Shown: positions 47,356 through 57,934, numbered from the stretch's first letter. The stretch is 64,000 nt of DNA from Anaerotruncus colihominis (GCF_010206195.1 NZ_VIQT01000010.1:351863-415862); one strand, 5' to 3'. Numbers and translations are program-made. Notes: generated by a model not told the origin, from the sequence alone.

Positions 47356-50300
47356 TCAGAAGCTGTCGTCATTCGCGATTCCGCCCAGGCCCAGCTCCTC
47401 AATCGGGTCGAAGCTTTCCTCGATGTCATTATCCGTCAGGTCAACGTCGAGCAGATCGATATCTGCGTCGGCGTCGGCGTCCGGATCGGGATGTTCGATA
47501 TCAAATCCGTCCTCGAATTCGGACGCAACCTCGACGCCGTCCATCAGCGAATCGTCAACCGGGGTCAGCCCCATGTTATCGTCATCGTCAAAGGTCTGCT
47601 TGAGATCGATCTCATTGTTGTCCTTGTCAAGCACGCGCATGTCAAGCCCAAGCGACTGAAGCTCCTTGATCAGAACCTTGAACGATTCAGGAATACCCGG
47701 CTGCGGCACATTCTTGCCCTTGACGATCGATTCGAACGTCTTGACGCGTCCGACAACGTCGTCCGACTTGACCGTCAGAATCTCCTGAAGCGTGTAGGCC
47801 GCGCCATACGCTTCGAGCGCCCAAACCTCCATCTCGCCGAAACGCTGGCCGCCGAACTGCGCCTTACCGCCGAGCGGCTGCTGCGTAACAAGCGAATACG
47901 GGCCTGTGGAACGCGCATGGATCTTATCGTCGACCAGGTGGTGCAGCTTGAGATAATACATATAACCAACTGTAACCGGATTGTCAAACAGCTCGCCGGT
48001 ACGGCCGTCGTGCAGCCAGGTCTTGCCGTCGCGCGAGAGCCCCGCCTGCTCCAGGCAGTCGGCGATGTCCGTCTCATCCGCGCCGTCAAAGACCGGCGTC
48101 ATGACCTTCCAGCCAAGCTCCGCCGCTGCGCGCCCGAGGTGGACCTCAAGCACCTGTCCGATGTTCATACGCGACGGAACGCCCAAGGGGTTGAGCACGA
48201 TATCGAGCGGCCGCCCGTCGGGCAAATACGGCATATCCTCCTGCGGCAGCACGCGCGAGACAACGCCCTTGTTGCCATGGCGTCCGGCCATCTTGTCGCC
48301 GACGCTGATCTTGCGCTTCTGTGCAATGTAGCAACGCACGACCATATTGACGCCCGGCGAAAGCTCGTCGCAGTTTTCACGCGTAAAGACCTTTACGTCG
48401 ACAATGATTCCATATTCGCCGTGCGGCACGCGCAGCGAGGTATCGCGCACCTCGCGCGCCTTCTCGCCGAAGATGGCGCGCAGCAGGCGCTCCTCGGCGT
48501 TCAGCTCCGTCTCGCCCTTTGGCGTGACCTTTCCCACGAGGATGTCTCCGGCGCGCACCTCCGCGCCGACGCGGATGATGCCGCGCTCGTCAAGCTCGCG
48601 CAGCGCGTCGTCGCCGACATTGGGGATGTCGCGTGTGATTTCCTCCGGTCCAAGCTTTGTGTCGCGCGATTCAATTTCGTATTCCTCAATATGGATCGAG
48701 GTGTAAATATCATCTTTCACAAGGCGCTCGTTGATCAGGACGGCGTCCTCGTAATTGTAGCCCTCCCAGGTCATGAAGCCGACGAGCATATTACGCCCAA
48801 GGCTGATCTCGCCGCCCGCCGTCGACGGGCCGTCAGCAATCACCTGCCCGATAGAAATTTCCTCGCCCTTTTTGACAATCGGGCGCTGGTTGATGCAGGT
48901 TCCCTGATTGGAACGCATAAACTTGATCAGGTGGTACGGGTGGCTTTCGCCGCGGCTGTCGCGGATCACAATCTCGTTGGCCGAGACCGACTCCACGACG
49001 CCCACATGCTTCGATACAACCGCTACGCCGGAGTCGACCGCGGATTTATACTCCATGCCGGTCGCCACAATCGGCGCTTCCGGCACAAGCAGCGGCACCG
49101 CCTGGCGCTGCATGTTCGCACCCATCAAAGCGCGGTTGGCGTCGTCGTTCTCCAAAAACGGGATCATCGCCGTCGCGACGGATACCACCATCTTCGGCGA
49201 AACGTCCATATAGTCGACCTTTTCGCGCTCACAGACCATGACCGCGTCGCGGTAGCGAACGCTGACCTTTTCATTGGCGAATTTGCCGTCCTCGGTCAGC
49301 GGCTCGTTGGCCTGCGCCACGATATACATATCCTCAATATCGGCCGTCATATACTCAACTTCGTCAAGGACGACGCCCGTCATCTTGTCGACGCGGCGGT
49401 ACGGAGCCTCGACAAAACCGTATTCATTGATCTTCGCAAACGTCGCCAGATATGAGATCAGGCCGATGTTCGGACCTTCCGGCGTCTCAATCGGGCACAT
49501 ACGGCCGTAGTGGCTGTAATGCACGTCGCGGACCTCGAAGCCCGCGCGGTCGCGCGAAAGGCCGCCCGGTCCGAGCGCCGAAAGGCGGCGCTTATGCGTC
49601 AGCTCGGCCAGCGGGTTTGTCTGGTCCATGAACTGCGACAGCGGAGAGGAACCAAAAAACTCCTTGATCGAAGCGACGACCGGACGGATATTGATGAGCG
49701 CCTGCGGCGTCACAACGTCCATATCCTGCGCCTGCGTCGCCATACGCTCGCGGATCACGCGCTCCATGCGCGAAAAACCGATGCGGAACTGATTTTGGAG
49801 CAGCTCGCCGACGGACCGAATACGGCGGTTGCCCAAATGGTCGATGTCGTCGACGGTACCGACGCTATGGCCAAGGCCGCACAGGTAATTGATTGATGAA
49901 AAGATGTCGTCCTTGATGATATGCTTGGGGATCAGTTCGTCACGACGGGCCGCAATCGCCTCGCGCAGCGCGTCCTCGCCCTCGCAGGCGTCGAGAATTT
50001 CGCGCAGGACGGCGAAACGGACCTTTTCATTGATGCCGAGCGGGGTGCAGTCAAAGCCGACAAAATCCTTGATATCGACCATGCCGTTGGAAAGCACACG
50101 CAGCTCGCGGTCGTCCCCAATCCTGATATAAACCGTGTCGACGCCGGCCTTGCCAATCCGTTCGGCCAATTCGCGCGTCAAAACGGTGTCGGCGTCGGCG
50201 AGCAGTTCGCCCGTCAGCGGATCGGCGACGGGACGCGACGTAGTGCGCCCGAGGATACGCGGCGTGATGGCCAGCTTCTTATTGTATTTGTAGCGTCCGA

Positions 50301-51111
50301 CCTTGGACAGGTCGTAACGGCGCGGATCGAAAAACAGGGAATCAATGTGGCTCTGCGCGGAATCGACCGTCGGCGGCTCGCCGGGGCGCAGCTTGCGGTA
50401 GACCTCGAGCAGCGCCTCCTCGGTATTGGCCGTGCCGTCCTTTTCCAGCGTGGCCATGATCCGCTCGTCGGCGCCAAAGAAATCGATGATCGATTCGCTG
50501 GAGCTAAAACCGAGTGCGCGCACAAAGGTTGTCACCGGCAGCTTGCGGTTTTTATCAATGCGGACATAAAACACATCGTTTGAATCCGTCTCGTATTCCA
50601 GCCATGCGCCGCGGTTGGGGATGACCGTCGCGGCGTAAATCTCCTTACCGCTCTTGTCGTGGGACGATCCATAATAAACGCCGGGGGAGCGCACAAGCTG
50701 CGAAACGATAACGCGCTCTGCACCGTTGATGATAAAGGTGCCGCTGTCCGTCATCAATGGGAAATCCCCCATGAAAATGTCCTGCTCTTTTACCTCGCCC
50801 GTCTCCTTGTTGAGCAGACTGGCACGCACACGCAACGGAGCGGCATAGGTCGCATCGCGTTCCTTACATTCCTCAATGGTGTATTTCGGCTTGTCGTCAA
50901 GGTGATAGTCGATAAAGTCGAGCACCAGGTTGTCCTGATAATCGGTAATCGGCGATACATCCTTGAACACCTCTTTAAGCCCTTCGTCAAGGAACCACTG
51001 GTAAGAATTTTTCTGCACCTCAATGAGGTTGGGCATTTGCAGAACCTCATCGATGTGGGAAAAACTCATACGCGTTGTCTTTCCCTGCGTTACCGGCTTC
51101 ACGTTCACCAT
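47356..51111 (-). CDS. rpoB: DNA-directed RNA polymerase subunit beta
   Basis: 1251 aa. The rifampicin pocket [31 protein letters not shown] carries the sensitive-type residues. Catalytic-side blocks [12 protein letters not shown] and [20 protein letters not shown] are intact. The last 80 or so residues form a very acidic tail with the run [17 protein letters not shown], longer than in many RpoB proteins. First gene of rpoBC; no rplJ/rplL upstream within the transcript. Confidence 0.98.
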   Translation of the reverse strand: MVNVKPVTQGKTTRMSFSHIDEVLQMPNLIEVQKNSYQWFLDEGLKEVFKDVSPITDYQDNLVLDFIDYHLDDKPKYTIEECKERDATYAAPLRVRASLLNKETGEVKEQDIFMGDFPLMTDSGTFIINGAERVIVSQLVRSPGVYYGSSHDKSGKEIYAATVIPNRGAWLEYETDSNDVFYVRIDKNRKLPVTTFVRALGFSSSESIIDFFGADERIMATLEKDGTANTEEALLEVYRKLRPGEPPTVDSAQSHIDSLFFDPRRYDLSKVGRYKYNKKLAITPRILGRTTSRPVADPLTGELLADADTVLTRELAERIGKAGVDTVYIRIGDDRELRVLSNGMVDIKDFVGFDCTPLGINEKVRFAVLREILDACEGEDALREAIAARRDELIPKHIIKDDIFSSINYLCGLGHSVGTVDDIDHLGNRRIRSVGELLQNQFRIGFSRMERVIRERMATQAQDMDVVTPQALINIRPVVASIKEFFGSSPLSQFMDQTNPLAELTHKRRLSALGPGGLSRDRAGFEVRDVHYSHYGRMCPIETPEGPNIGLISYLATFAKINEYGFVEAPYRRVDKMTGVVLDEVEYMTADIEDMYIVAQANEPLTEDGKFANEKVSVRYRDAVMVCEREKVDYMDVSPKMVVSVATAMIPFLENDDANRALMGANMQRQAVPLLVPEAPIVATGMEYKSAVDSGVAVVSKHVGVVESVSANEIVIRDSRGESHPYHLIKFMRSNQGTCINQRPIVKKGEEISIGQVIADGPSTAGGEISLGRNMLVGFMTWEGYNYEDAVLINERLVKDDIYTSIHIEEYEIESRDTKLGPEEITRDIPNVGDDALRELDERGIIRVGAEVRAGDILVGKVTPKGETELNAEERLLRAIFGEKAREVRDTSLRVPHGEYGIIVDVKVFTRENCDELSPGVNMVVRCYIAQKRKISVGDKMAGRHGNKGVVSRVLPQEDMPYLPDGRPLDIVLNPLGVPSRMNIGQVLEVHLGRAAAELGWKVMTPVFDGADETDIADCLEQAGLSRDGKTWLHDGRTGELFDNPVTVGYMYYLKLHHLVDDKIHARSTGPYSLVTQQPLGGKAQFGGQRFGEMEVWALEAYGAAYTLQEILTVKSDDVVGRVKTFESIVKGKNVPQPGIPESFKVLIKELQSLGLDMRVLDKDNNEIDLKQTFDDDDNMGLTPVDDSLMDGVEVASEFEDGFDIEHPDPDADADADIDLLDVDLTDNDIEESFDPIEELGLGGIANDDSF

Positions 51112-51336
51112 AGGCTTCGCTCACTCCATTCGTCTGTTTTTCGCGAATCATTTTACTTTCCTGCGCGCATCCAAACGCGCCTGAACCGTCCGCGGCGGGC
51201 ATCTATTCCATAATGCTATGCAATATAGACAGGATTTCCCACTATTTACCCATCTATTTTGCAAATCACTATTGCCAAATTTGTCGATCTGTGTTATTAT
51301 AATTGTGCATTCTTGCGCACCTATCTATTTTGATAC

Positions 51337-51373
51337 AGTATATTAGTTTACCACACTTTGTCAAACCTGTCAA
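51337..51373 (-). promoter_or_regulatory. Overlapping promoters of rpoBC
   Basis: TTGACA (51359-51364) is 16 bases from TATACT (51337-51342); a second TTGACA (51368-51373) is 17 bases from TAAACT (51345-51350). Both would give a leader of about 220 bases before rpoB. 51112-51336 shows no gene; it contains only weak dyads. Confidence 0.85.
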
Positions 51374-51397
51374 GAAAAATCTGTGGACAAATTGTAA

Positions 51398-51428
51398 CAA
51401 AATCCCGCGCTTTCGGCGCGGGATTTTT
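51398..51428 (-). terminator. Terminator after the LysO genes
   Basis: AAATCCCGCGC / GCGCGGGATTT with T-run on the minus strand, about 60 bases after the stop at 51488. Confidence 0.85.
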
Positions 51429-51487
51429 CCATATTTATCCATGTTTCGCCGCCATTGCGGCAGCGCTGGCCGGGCGTGCATACAAAA

Positions 51488-52096
51488 TTATACGCCCTCA
51501 AGAATCCGGTACAGCAGCGGCATCAGAACTGGGGCCAGGCCCGTCAGTACCACGCCGGATATAACGGCCATCAGAGCGGTCTCCTCATCAGTGGCGCGCG
51601 CAATCGCGGGCAGCGTCGTGTCCATGGCGGTCGCTCCTCCCACCGCAACCGCTGTATATCGCCCGAAACGGCGCGCCGCCAAGGGAATAACCAGAAACGC
51701 CAGCACCTCGTGCAGCATATGCGTCAAAAATGCGATTGTCCCAAGCTGCGCGCCGCCAAGCTCCCGCATAATCACCGCTGAGATGCTGTAAAAACCGAAT
51801 CCGGATCCGATGGCCGCGCTCTCATTGACCGGCATCCCAAACAGTAGCCCGACCAGGACCGCGCCCGCAATGGAGGCGGCGGCCACCCCGAACGGAATCA
51901 CAAGGATGCGCACATTGTATTCCCGGATTTTTCGGAATACAGTCTTGTTTGTTCCGACCTCGATACCGACCGAAAATATCAGGACAGCCAGCGCATATGA
52001 CATCACCGTGTCCATGACGGCGATCACTTCAGGCGGAAATATAAAAAAGCCGCACAGCAGCCCGAGCGCAAGGCTTCCAAGCGCCGCTATAATCAT
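51488..52096 (-). CDS. LysO family amino-acid exporter, C-terminal part (split form)
   Basis: 202-aa membrane protein with about six helices. Blocks YALAVLIFSVGIEVGTNK, AAIGSGFGFYSISAVIMREL and GGATAMDTTLPAIAR match the C-terminal domain of LysO/YbjE (DUF340), a lysine exporter. The N-terminal domain is encoded by the preceding gene, overlapping by 4 bases (ATGA). Two-gene LysO systems are known in Firmicutes. Lysine specificity is inferred. Confidence 0.88.
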   Translation of the reverse strand: MIIAALGSLALGLLCGFFIFPPEVIAVMDTVMSYALAVLIFSVGIEVGTNKTVFRKIREYNVRILVIPFGVAAASIAGAVLVGLLFGMPVNESAAIGSGFGFYSISAVIMRELGGAQLGTIAFLTHMLHEVLAFLVIPLAARRFGRYTAVAVGGATAMDTTLPAIARATDEETALMAVISGVVLTGLAPVLMPLLYRILEGV

Positions 52097-52404
52097 TTTT
52101 CACCGCCTGCCTTTCCCGCATCCTTTGGGAACACGAGCCGCGACAGTATGTACACCAGCAGCACCGAACAAGACATCGTTACCACTGCAAACACAGCCGC
52201 CCGCAAGCCCGCCGCACGTAAATCCGCCAGAAACGTTGGACCGCCGGCCATCGACGCGCCCATCGAAAACAGCGTCAGCGAAATGCCTGCCGTCTGCAAA
52301 AGGCTGTTTGCTTTCAGCCACTTGAGCGGGAAAATCGTCACGCCGATCACAATCCCGATCAGGAAAAAAACGATCAATGAAAACGGTCCGAGAAAATCAA
52401 ACAA
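52093..52404 (-). CDS. LysO family exporter, N-terminal part (split form)
   Basis: 103 aa with three membrane helices: GPFSLIVFFLIGIVIG, LLQTAGISLTLFSMGASMAG and a third near VFAVVTMSCSVLLVYILSRL. Matches the short N-terminal LysO module. Start is TTG at 52404, 6 bases after AAGGAAGG. Coupled to the C-terminal part by ATGA. The two should assemble as one transporter. Confidence 0.82.
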   Translation of the reverse strand: MFDFLGPFSLIVFFLIGIVIGVTIFPLKWLKANSLLQTAGISLTLFSMGASMAGGPTFLADLRAAGLRAAVFAVVTMSCSVLLVYILSRLVFPKDAGKAGGEK

Positions 52405-52436
52405 GCAAATCCTTCCTTTTTGAAACAGATCAAACA

Positions 52437-52505
52437 AACGGCCGCGCCGGCACAGCCGGCGCGGCCTGCGCTTTTGCGCGGCGTTTTGCAAAACGCCGCG
52501 CTCTT
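52437..52505 (-). terminator. Double hairpin after the M18 peptidase gene
   Basis: GCGCGGCGTTTTGCAAAACG plus CCGCGC is a perfect palindrome, followed by GGCCGCGCCGGC / GCCGGCGCGGCC and GTTTGTTTG on the minus strand. Probably a partial terminator between the peptidase and the LysO genes. Confidence 0.6.
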
Positions 52506-52512
52506 TCAAAGC

Positions 52513-53919
52513 TTACTGCGCTTCGATATACGCTTTGAACGCGCGGTACGTCTGGTAAACGTCCGCCTTGGAGACAACCTCAAACGGCGCATGCATCGAG
52601 AGCACCGGCACGCCCACGTCGACAACGTCCACATCAAGCGCCGCGACGTATTTCGCAACCGTTCCGCCGCCGCCTAAATCGACCTTGCCCAGCTCGCCGG
52701 TCTGCCAGACGACGCCTGCGCCGTCCAGCACGCGGCGCACCTCGGCCATAAACTCGGCGGACGCCTGGCTTGTGCCATACTTGCCGCCGGAACCGGTGTA
52801 CTGCGTTACAACAACGCCGTAGTTGATATACGAGCAGTTGCGCTTTTCAAGCGTGTCGCCGAATGTGGGATCAAATGCGGCGTTCACGTCGGCCGACAGA
52901 CAGGTCGATTTGGAAAGCACCTCGCGGCCTGAAAGGCCCTGCTGCGCGGCCAGGCTCTTAATAAAGAATTTCAGATAGCTGGAGTGGAGCCCCGTATTGC
53001 CGTCGGAGCCTGTCTCCTCCTTGTCGGCAAAGACTGTGACCGTCGTATAAGCGGGGGCCTTGACCTCCATGGCGGCCATCAGCGACGTGTAAGCGCAGAC
53101 GCGGTCATCGTGGCCGTAAGCGCCGACCATCGCGCGGTCAAAGCCAATATCGCGCGCTTTAAACTGCGGCACGACGCACAGCTCGGCCGACAGGAAATCA
53201 GCCTCGACGATGCCGTATTTCTCGTTGAGCAGGCGGATGATATTGAGCTTGACCTTTTCGCTCGCCTTGTCGTCCTTAAACGGGCGGCACCCGACCAGCA
53301 CATTCAGCTCCTCACCCTTCAGCCCGTCCTTGAGCGGCCGTTTCATCTGTTCCGCGGCCAGGTGCGGCAAAAGATCCGTCACAGTAAACACAGGGTCGCC
53401 GTCGTCCTCACCAATGGCGCAGGTGATCGTCTCGCCGTCCTTCTTGACGATGACGCCGTGCAGCGCCAACGGGATAGCGCCCCACTGGTACTTTTTGATG
53501 CCGCCGTAATAGTGCGTCTTGAAAAAGGCGATCTGTGCCTCCTCATACAGCGGGTTCGGCTTGAGATCCAGGCGCGGCGAATCAATGTGGCTTGCCATGA
53601 TGCGCACTCCGTCGGTCAGAGGCCGTGTGCCGAACGTCGTCAAGATCAGCGCCTTGCCGCGGTTGTTGTAATAAACGCGGTCGCCCGGCCGGTAGCTGGC
53701 CTTCGGATCAAAGGGCGCATAACCTGCCGCGCGCGCTTTATTTACAATCCAGGATACCGCTTCACGTTCCATTTTACACGCGTCAAGAAACGCCTTATAT
53801 GGTTCGCAGAAATCCTGCGCGGCCTGCTCGGACGCGTCATCGGCCGTCATGCCGATATTCTTTCTGTTGAGCAGCAGCTTTTCCTGTAAAAGCTCACCCG
53901 CTGATTTTTCTTTTTCCAT
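52513..53919 (-). CDS. M18 family aminopeptidase
   Basis: 468 aa zinc metallopeptidase, cytoplasmic. Metal and catalytic blocks: MASHIDSPRLDLKPNPLYE (His near 109), FADKEETGSDGNTG (Glu pair near 300) and SMHAPFEVVSKAD (last His near 440). Removes N-terminal residues, with a taste for acidic or neutral ones in relatives. Length matches the family. GGGAGG before the ATG; 35 bases after the lytic transglycosylase gene. Confidence 0.94.
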   Translation of the reverse strand: MEKEKSAGELLQEKLLLNRKNIGMTADDASEQAAQDFCEPYKAFLDACKMEREAVSWIVNKARAAGYAPFDPKASYRPGDRVYYNNRGKALILTTFGTRPLTDGVRIMASHIDSPRLDLKPNPLYEEAQIAFFKTHYYGGIKKYQWGAIPLALHGVIVKKDGETITCAIGEDDGDPVFTVTDLLPHLAAEQMKRPLKDGLKGEELNVLVGCRPFKDDKASEKVKLNIIRLLNEKYGIVEADFLSAELCVVPQFKARDIGFDRAMVGAYGHDDRVCAYTSLMAAMEVKAPAYTTVTVFADKEETGSDGNTGLHSSYLKFFIKSLAAQQGLSGREVLSKSTCLSADVNAAFDPTFGDTLEKRNCSYINYGVVVTQYTGSGGKYGTSQASAEFMAEVRRVLDGAGVVWQTGELGKVDLGGGGTVAKYVAALDVDVVDVGVPVLSMHAPFEVVSKADVYQTYRAFKAYIEAQ

Positions 53920-53954
53920 CGATCGAATCCTCCCTATCTGTCCGCGGCCATCCG

Positions 53955-54536
53955 CTACAAATCGTACAGCCTACGGTAAATTTCCATGGTCTTTTTAACC
54001 TTCGCCACATAAGCGCGCGTATCGTCGAACGGGATTGTCGTGACCGTCTCGCCGTCCGGCGCATACGCCGGGTCGGAGAGCCACCGCTTCACGCTGCCCC
54101 AACCCGCATGGTAAGCGCAAAGCGCGTTGTCAACCGAACCGAATTCATCCAACAGAATACGCAGCATTGTCGTGCCGTATTCGATGTTCGTATCCGGGTC
54201 AAAACACGCCTCTCCCTGCGGCGCCTCGCCGCCGCCCTTGCGCATCTGAATCCAGTCAAACGCGTCAGGCATGAGCTGCATCAACCCCTGCGCGCCGACA
54301 TGTGATTTCGCGCGCGGATCAAAACCGCTTTCAGTGCGCACAACAGCATAAACCAGCGCCGGGTCCAAGTTCTTTTCAGCGCACGCACGGTCAATCAAAA
54401 CATCATATTTCATCGGATACGCGCGATGATAATACGCCGCAAATCCAAAGCGTGCCGCGGCGATCGCCCCCACGGCAACCAGCGCGAGCAGCGCCAGCTC
54501 AAAAGCGAGCCGGAGCGCACATTTCTGTTTTCTGAT
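53955..54536 (-). CDS. Membrane-anchored lytic transglycosylase (SLT domain), apparent AUC start
   Basis: 193 aa if started at ATC 54536. N-terminus IRKQKCALRLAFELALLALV forms a positively charged head and membrane helix, then the SLT domain: YAVVRTESGFDPRAKSHVGA (catalytic Glu in TES), QGLMQLMPDAFDWIQM, YGTTMLRILLDEFG and ALCAYHAGWGSVKRWL. GGAGGA sits 7 bases before ATC, and no ATG, GTG or TTG exists in frame until GTG 54473, which would cut the membrane helix. Cleaves glycan strands of peptidoglycan. 15 bases after coaE. Confidence 0.85.
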   Translation of the reverse strand: MRKQKCALRLAFELALLALVAVGAIAAARFGFAAYYHRAYPMKYDVLIDRACAEKNLDPALVYAVVRTESGFDPRAKSHVGAQGLMQLMPDAFDWIQMRKGGGEAPQGEACFDPDTNIEYGTTMLRILLDEFGSVDNALCAYHAGWGSVKRWLSDPAYAPDGETVTTIPFDDTRAYVAKVKKTMEIYRRLYDL

Positions 54537-54551
54537 AGCCGATTCCTCCGA

Positions 54552-55250
54552 TCATTCGTCGCCGTCGGTCAGTTCCTCAAAATCGCCCGCGCCCTGCTCA
54601 GGATCGGCCGGCAACCGTAACCCCAGGGGTTCACCCCCTGCATGCTGCTCAAGCTTTTCCAGCAGATCCATAAATTCGAAGCGAAGCGCATCTTCGTCCT
54701 CGTTATTCTCAATCACATAATCGGCGCGTTTGGTATAAAACGCGTCCTGGTTCTGCGCATTGATACGGCGCATGGCCGCCTCCTGCGTCATATGGTCGCG
54801 CGCGATGATGCGCTGCGCACGCATTTCCACGTCAGCGATCACGGCCACCACGCAGTCGCAGCGTTTATCAAGCCCCGATTCATACAGCGTCGGCGCGTCC
54901 AGCAGGAGCATCCGCTCACCGCGCGCGCGCGCCTGCTCTATTTTATGCGTAATCGCTTCAATGATGTAAGGGTACGTCACTTCATTGAGGCGGCGCAGTT
55001 TTTTGCGGTCAGAAAAACAAATCTCCGCCAGCTTCTCACGGTTGAGCGTTGCGTCTGGATGAATGACCTCCGTCGAAAACGCCAGCACCAGATCCATCAG
55101 GCAGCTTTTGGAATGCTCCATTGTATCGCGCGCGACAACGTCGGCGTTGATCACCGCCACACCGCGTTCGGCAAACATACCGCTGAGCGTCGATTTGCCC
55201 GCGCCCGTCTGGCCCGTCAGGCCGATAATCATGGTCTTTGTGCCGTCCAC
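54552..55250 (-). CDS. coaE: Dephospho-CoA kinase
   Basis: About 232 aa. P-loop IIGLTGQTGAGKSTLSGMFA, NADVVARDTMEH and the LLLDAPTLYESGLDKRCD region are typical. Phosphorylates dephospho-CoA at the 3' hydroxyl, the last step to CoA. Start uncertain: GTG 55250 lies 11 bases after AAGGAGGTG; TTG 55283 and ATG 55232 are alternatives. The C-terminal tail (PADPEQGAGDFEELTDGDE) is longer and more acidic than usual. Confidence 0.92.
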   Translation of the reverse strand: MDGTKTMIIGLTGQTGAGKSTLSGMFAERGVAVINADVVARDTMEHSKSCLMDLVLAFSTEVIHPDATLNREKLAEICFSDRKKLRRLNEVTYPYIIEAITHKIEQARARGERMLLLDAPTLYESGLDKRCDCVVAVIADVEMRAQRIIARDHMTQEAAMRRINAQNQDAFYTKRADYVIENNEDEDALRFEFMDLLEKLEQHAGGEPLGLRLPADPEQGAGDFEELTDGDE

Positions 55251-55379
55251 CGGCTTTTGCACCTCCTTTTTTCTCGGAATCAATATTCAAACGATTCTCC
55301 CATCAAACAAGCCTTGCTGTGGGATGCGCCAAAATGATACGGCGATTGTTGCCAAAGGCGCGGCTTTGACAAGGCCCGT

Positions 55380-56408
55380 TTACAGCCGAAGCTCCTCAAA
55401 GCCCGCCGCCCGCAGCAGCCGGTTATAAACCGCCTGTCCAACGCCATCCGCATCGTCCACACGCGCATAAACGAGCGGCAGCCCTGCGCGGTCGACCTGC
55501 CGCAGCGCGTCGAACAGGCCGTGCGCCTGTGAATCGGCGTCGTTCTGCGCGCCGTAGACGATGCACGGACACGACAGCGCCTGTTCATCGCCCGTCAGGC
55601 AGAGCGCGCCGAACCGCCCTTTGCGCGACGCCAAAAAGTCCGCGAACGGCCCGCGCGCCGCATGCACCAGTACAACGCGCGCCTTCGGCGCGTAATGCTT
55701 GTACTTCATCCCGGGCGACGCGGCGCGCGCGCCGTCCGGCAGCCGCTCAAAGACGCCAGGGCCCAGCTTGATATCCGCGAGAACCTGCCGCAACATCTCC
55801 AGCGTGACCGCGCCCGGCCGCAAAATCTGCGGCGGCTGTTCGCAGAGCGTGAGCACCGTCGACTCCAGCCCCACCTCGCACGGCCCGCCGTCCACAATCG
55901 CATCGACGCGGCCGTTCAGGTCGTCGATACAGTGGCGCGCGCACGTCGGGCTTGGCGAGCCGGACAGATTCGCCGAAGGCGCGGCCAGCGGCACGCCGGC
56001 GCGCCGGATCAGCGCGCGCGCCGCCGGATGCGCTGGCATACGCACAGCAACCGTATCAAGGCCACCCGTCGTCGCGGACGGCACAAGGCTGGATTTTTCC
56101 AGGATCACCGTCATGGGACCTGGCCAAAACCGGTCCGCCAGCCTGTACAACGCGTCGGGAACGGTCTTAACAAGCGGCGGCAGATCGTCAAACGACGCGA
56201 TGTGTACAATAAGCGGATTGTCGCATGGCCGCCCCTTCGCTGTGTAAATCGCGGCGGCCGCGGCCGGATCGAGCGCGTTGGCCGCCAGCCCGTATACGGT
56301 TTCCGTCGGGATTACGACGAGCTTGCCCGCGCGCAGCAGCGCGGCGGCGGCGTCCAGCGCGGCCTCGTCGCGCTGTGTCCCCTCTATTTTAAACTGTTTT
56401 GTCTGCAA
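55380..56408 (-). CDS. Threonylcarbamoyl-AMP synthase (Sua5/YrdC/YwlC)
   Basis: 342 aa. YrdC domain: LRAGKLVVIPTETVYGLAAN, YTAKGRPCDNPLIVHI, FWPGPMTVILEKS and PLAAPSANLSGSPSPT; then the Sua5 C-terminal domain with SPGMKYKHYAPKA. Makes threonylcarbamoyl-AMP for the t6A modification of tRNA. Start TTG 56408 with GGAGATGGG upstream; the preceding frame extension runs into prfA. Between prfA and coaE, a common neighbourhood. Confidence 0.95.
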   Translation of the reverse strand: MQTKQFKIEGTQRDEAALDAAAALLRAGKLVVIPTETVYGLAANALDPAAAAAIYTAKGRPCDNPLIVHIASFDDLPPLVKTVPDALYRLADRFWPGPMTVILEKSSLVPSATTGGLDTVAVRMPAHPAARALIRRAGVPLAAPSANLSGSPSPTCARHCIDDLNGRVDAIVDGGPCEVGLESTVLTLCEQPPQILRPGAVTLEMLRQVLADIKLGPGVFERLPDGARAASPGMKYKHYAPKARVVLVHAARGPFADFLASRKGRFGALCLTGDEQALSCPCIVYGAQNDADSQAHGLFDALRQVDRAGLPLVYARVDDADGVGQAVYNRLLRAAGFEELRL

Positions 56409-56448
56409 AATCCCATCTCCAATAGAACTTTGGGCCAGGCGGGAAGCT

Positions 56449-57525
56449 TTACGCCTCCTCAGCCGATTTGAGCTTTTCGGCCTGATCAAACGTCATCAGC
56501 GCCTCAAACAGCTCCGCAAGATCGCCGTTGAGCACGGAATCAAGCTTATACAGCGTCAACCCGATCCGATGGTCCGTCACACGGCCCTGCGGATAATTAT
56601 AAGTGCGGATGCGCTCGCTGCGGTCGCCCGTGCCGACCTGGAGACGGCGCTCCGTGGCGATCTTGTCGTTTTGTTCGCGTACCTTGATATCCAGCAGACG
56701 GGCGCGCAGCACCTTGAGCGCGCGGTCCTTATTCTTGTACTGGCTGCGCTCATCCTGGCATTCGACGACCATGCCGGTCGGCAGGTGCGTCACACGGATG
56801 GCCGACGACGTCTTGTTGACGTGCTGGCCGCCCGCGCCGCTGGAACGGAACACATCGATCTGTAAATCCTTCGGGTCAAGCTCGAACTCGACCTCCTCGG
56901 CCTCCGGCAGCACCGCAACCGTCACAGTAGAGGTGTGAATGCGCCCCTGCGTCTCCGTCTCCGGCACACGCTGAACGCGGTGCACGCCGCTTTCATATTT
57001 CAGGCGCGAATAAGCGCCCTCGCCCGTGATGGAAAAACAGATCTCCTTATAGCCGCCAAGCTCCGTCTCGTTGGCGCTGATTATCTCGCACTGCCAGCCG
57101 AGCCCTTCGGCGTACATCGTATACATCCGGTACAGCACGCCGGCAAAGAGCGCGGCTTCCTCGCCGCCCGCGCCGCCGCGGATTTCAACGATAACGTTTT
57201 TATCATCATTCGGATCGCGCGGCAGCAGCAGGATTTTCAGATCCTGCGCTGTCTGATCGAGGGCAGCCCGGTTTTCGTCAAGCTGCTCCTGTGCCAGCTC
57301 GCGCATCTCGCGGTCAACACCGCTTTCATCGAGCACCTCCCGCGCTTCGTCGCACGCATCCTTTGCCGCCCGGTAAGCGCGGTACTTTTCAACGACCGGC
57401 GTCAGGCGGCTATACTCCTTCATCAGCGACGCGTACTGCTCCGGATCGCTGGTTACATCCGGTTCCATCAGGCGGCGGCTGATCTCCTCGTAGCGCGCCG
57501 CGACAGAATCGAGCTTATCAAACAT
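56449..57525 (-). CDS. prfA: Peptide chain release factor 1
   Basis: 358 aa. The GGQ loop [20 protein letters not shown] is present near residue 230, and the stop-codon recognition region fits RF1. Reads UAA and UAG and releases the peptide. RBS AGGAGG before the ATG. 99 bases after the DUF951 gene. Confidence 0.98.
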   Translation of the reverse strand: MFDKLDSVAARYEEISRRLMEPDVTSDPEQYASLMKEYSRLTPVVEKYRAYRAAKDACDEAREVLDESGVDREMRELAQEQLDENRAALDQTAQDLKILLLPRDPNDDKNVIVEIRGGAGGEEAALFAGVLYRMYTMYAEGLGWQCEIISANETELGGYKEICFSITGEGAYSRLKYESGVHRVQRVPETETQGRIHTSTVTVAVLPEAEEVEFELDPKDLQIDVFRSSGAGGQHVNKTSSAIRVTHLPTGMVVECQDERSQYKNKDRALKVLRARLLDIKVREQNDKIATERRLQVGTGDRSERIRTYNYPQGRVTDHRIGLTLYKLDSVLNGDLAELFEALMTFDQAEKLKSAEEA

Positions 57526-57576
57526 ATTGATTTCCTCCTAAGCCGCTTACAGAAAACCCCCAGCCGGCAGGACGCA

Positions 57577-57620
57577 TATTTTCACGGCCTGTCCGGCAGC
57601 CTGCCGCTTCAGACAGGCCG
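57577..57620. other. Stem-loop between DUF951 gene and prfA
   Basis: CGGCCTGTC / GACAGGCCG encloses CGGCAG-CC-CTGCCG-like pairing. No U-run. Possibly an mRNA processing or attenuation hairpin within the operon. Confidence 0.4.
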
Positions 57621-57624
57621 GTTC

Positions 57625-57846
57625 CTACAGGCGGCGCTTTGCAAGCTGGCTGCGGTCAAGCTCCTCACCGCCGCGCAGAACCCGCCTGATATTTTTCTCC
57701 GCCTTTGCGCGCGCGACCATAACCTCGCGCCCGCAGCCGTTGCAGCGGATGCGAAAATCCATTCCCACACGGCCGACCGTAAACCGGCATTCCCCGCACG
57801 GGTGCGGCTTTTTCATTACAAGAATATCACCGATCTGAATATCCAT
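57625..57846 (-). CDS. DUF951 domain protein
   Basis: 73 aa from the ATG at 57846 (MDIQIGDILVMKKPHPCGEC) with GGGAGGG upstream. The signature KKPHPCG...VGMDFRIRCNGCGREVM contains four cysteines that probably bind a metal. Widespread in Firmicutes; function unknown though it sits with translation genes here. Promoter at 57935-57963; first gene of the operon. Confidence 0.93.
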   Translation of the reverse strand: MDIQIGDILVMKKPHPCGECRFTVGRVGMDFRIRCNGCGREVMVARAKAEKNIRRVLRGGEELDRSQLAKRRL

Positions 57847-57934
57847 CCGCGTCCCTCCCACCTGGTTCGATTGAAGGCGTTCTGTCCGTTTTCCCAAACC
57901 GCCCTTCCTCAAGATATCCATTCGATATCAATTT

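Noticed and set aside
47323..49455. 710-codon plus-strand open frame opposite rpoB
   Set aside because: It lies antisense to a fully conserved rpoB, has Arg/His/Leu-rich composition typical of GC-rich antisense frames, and has no SD or promoter.
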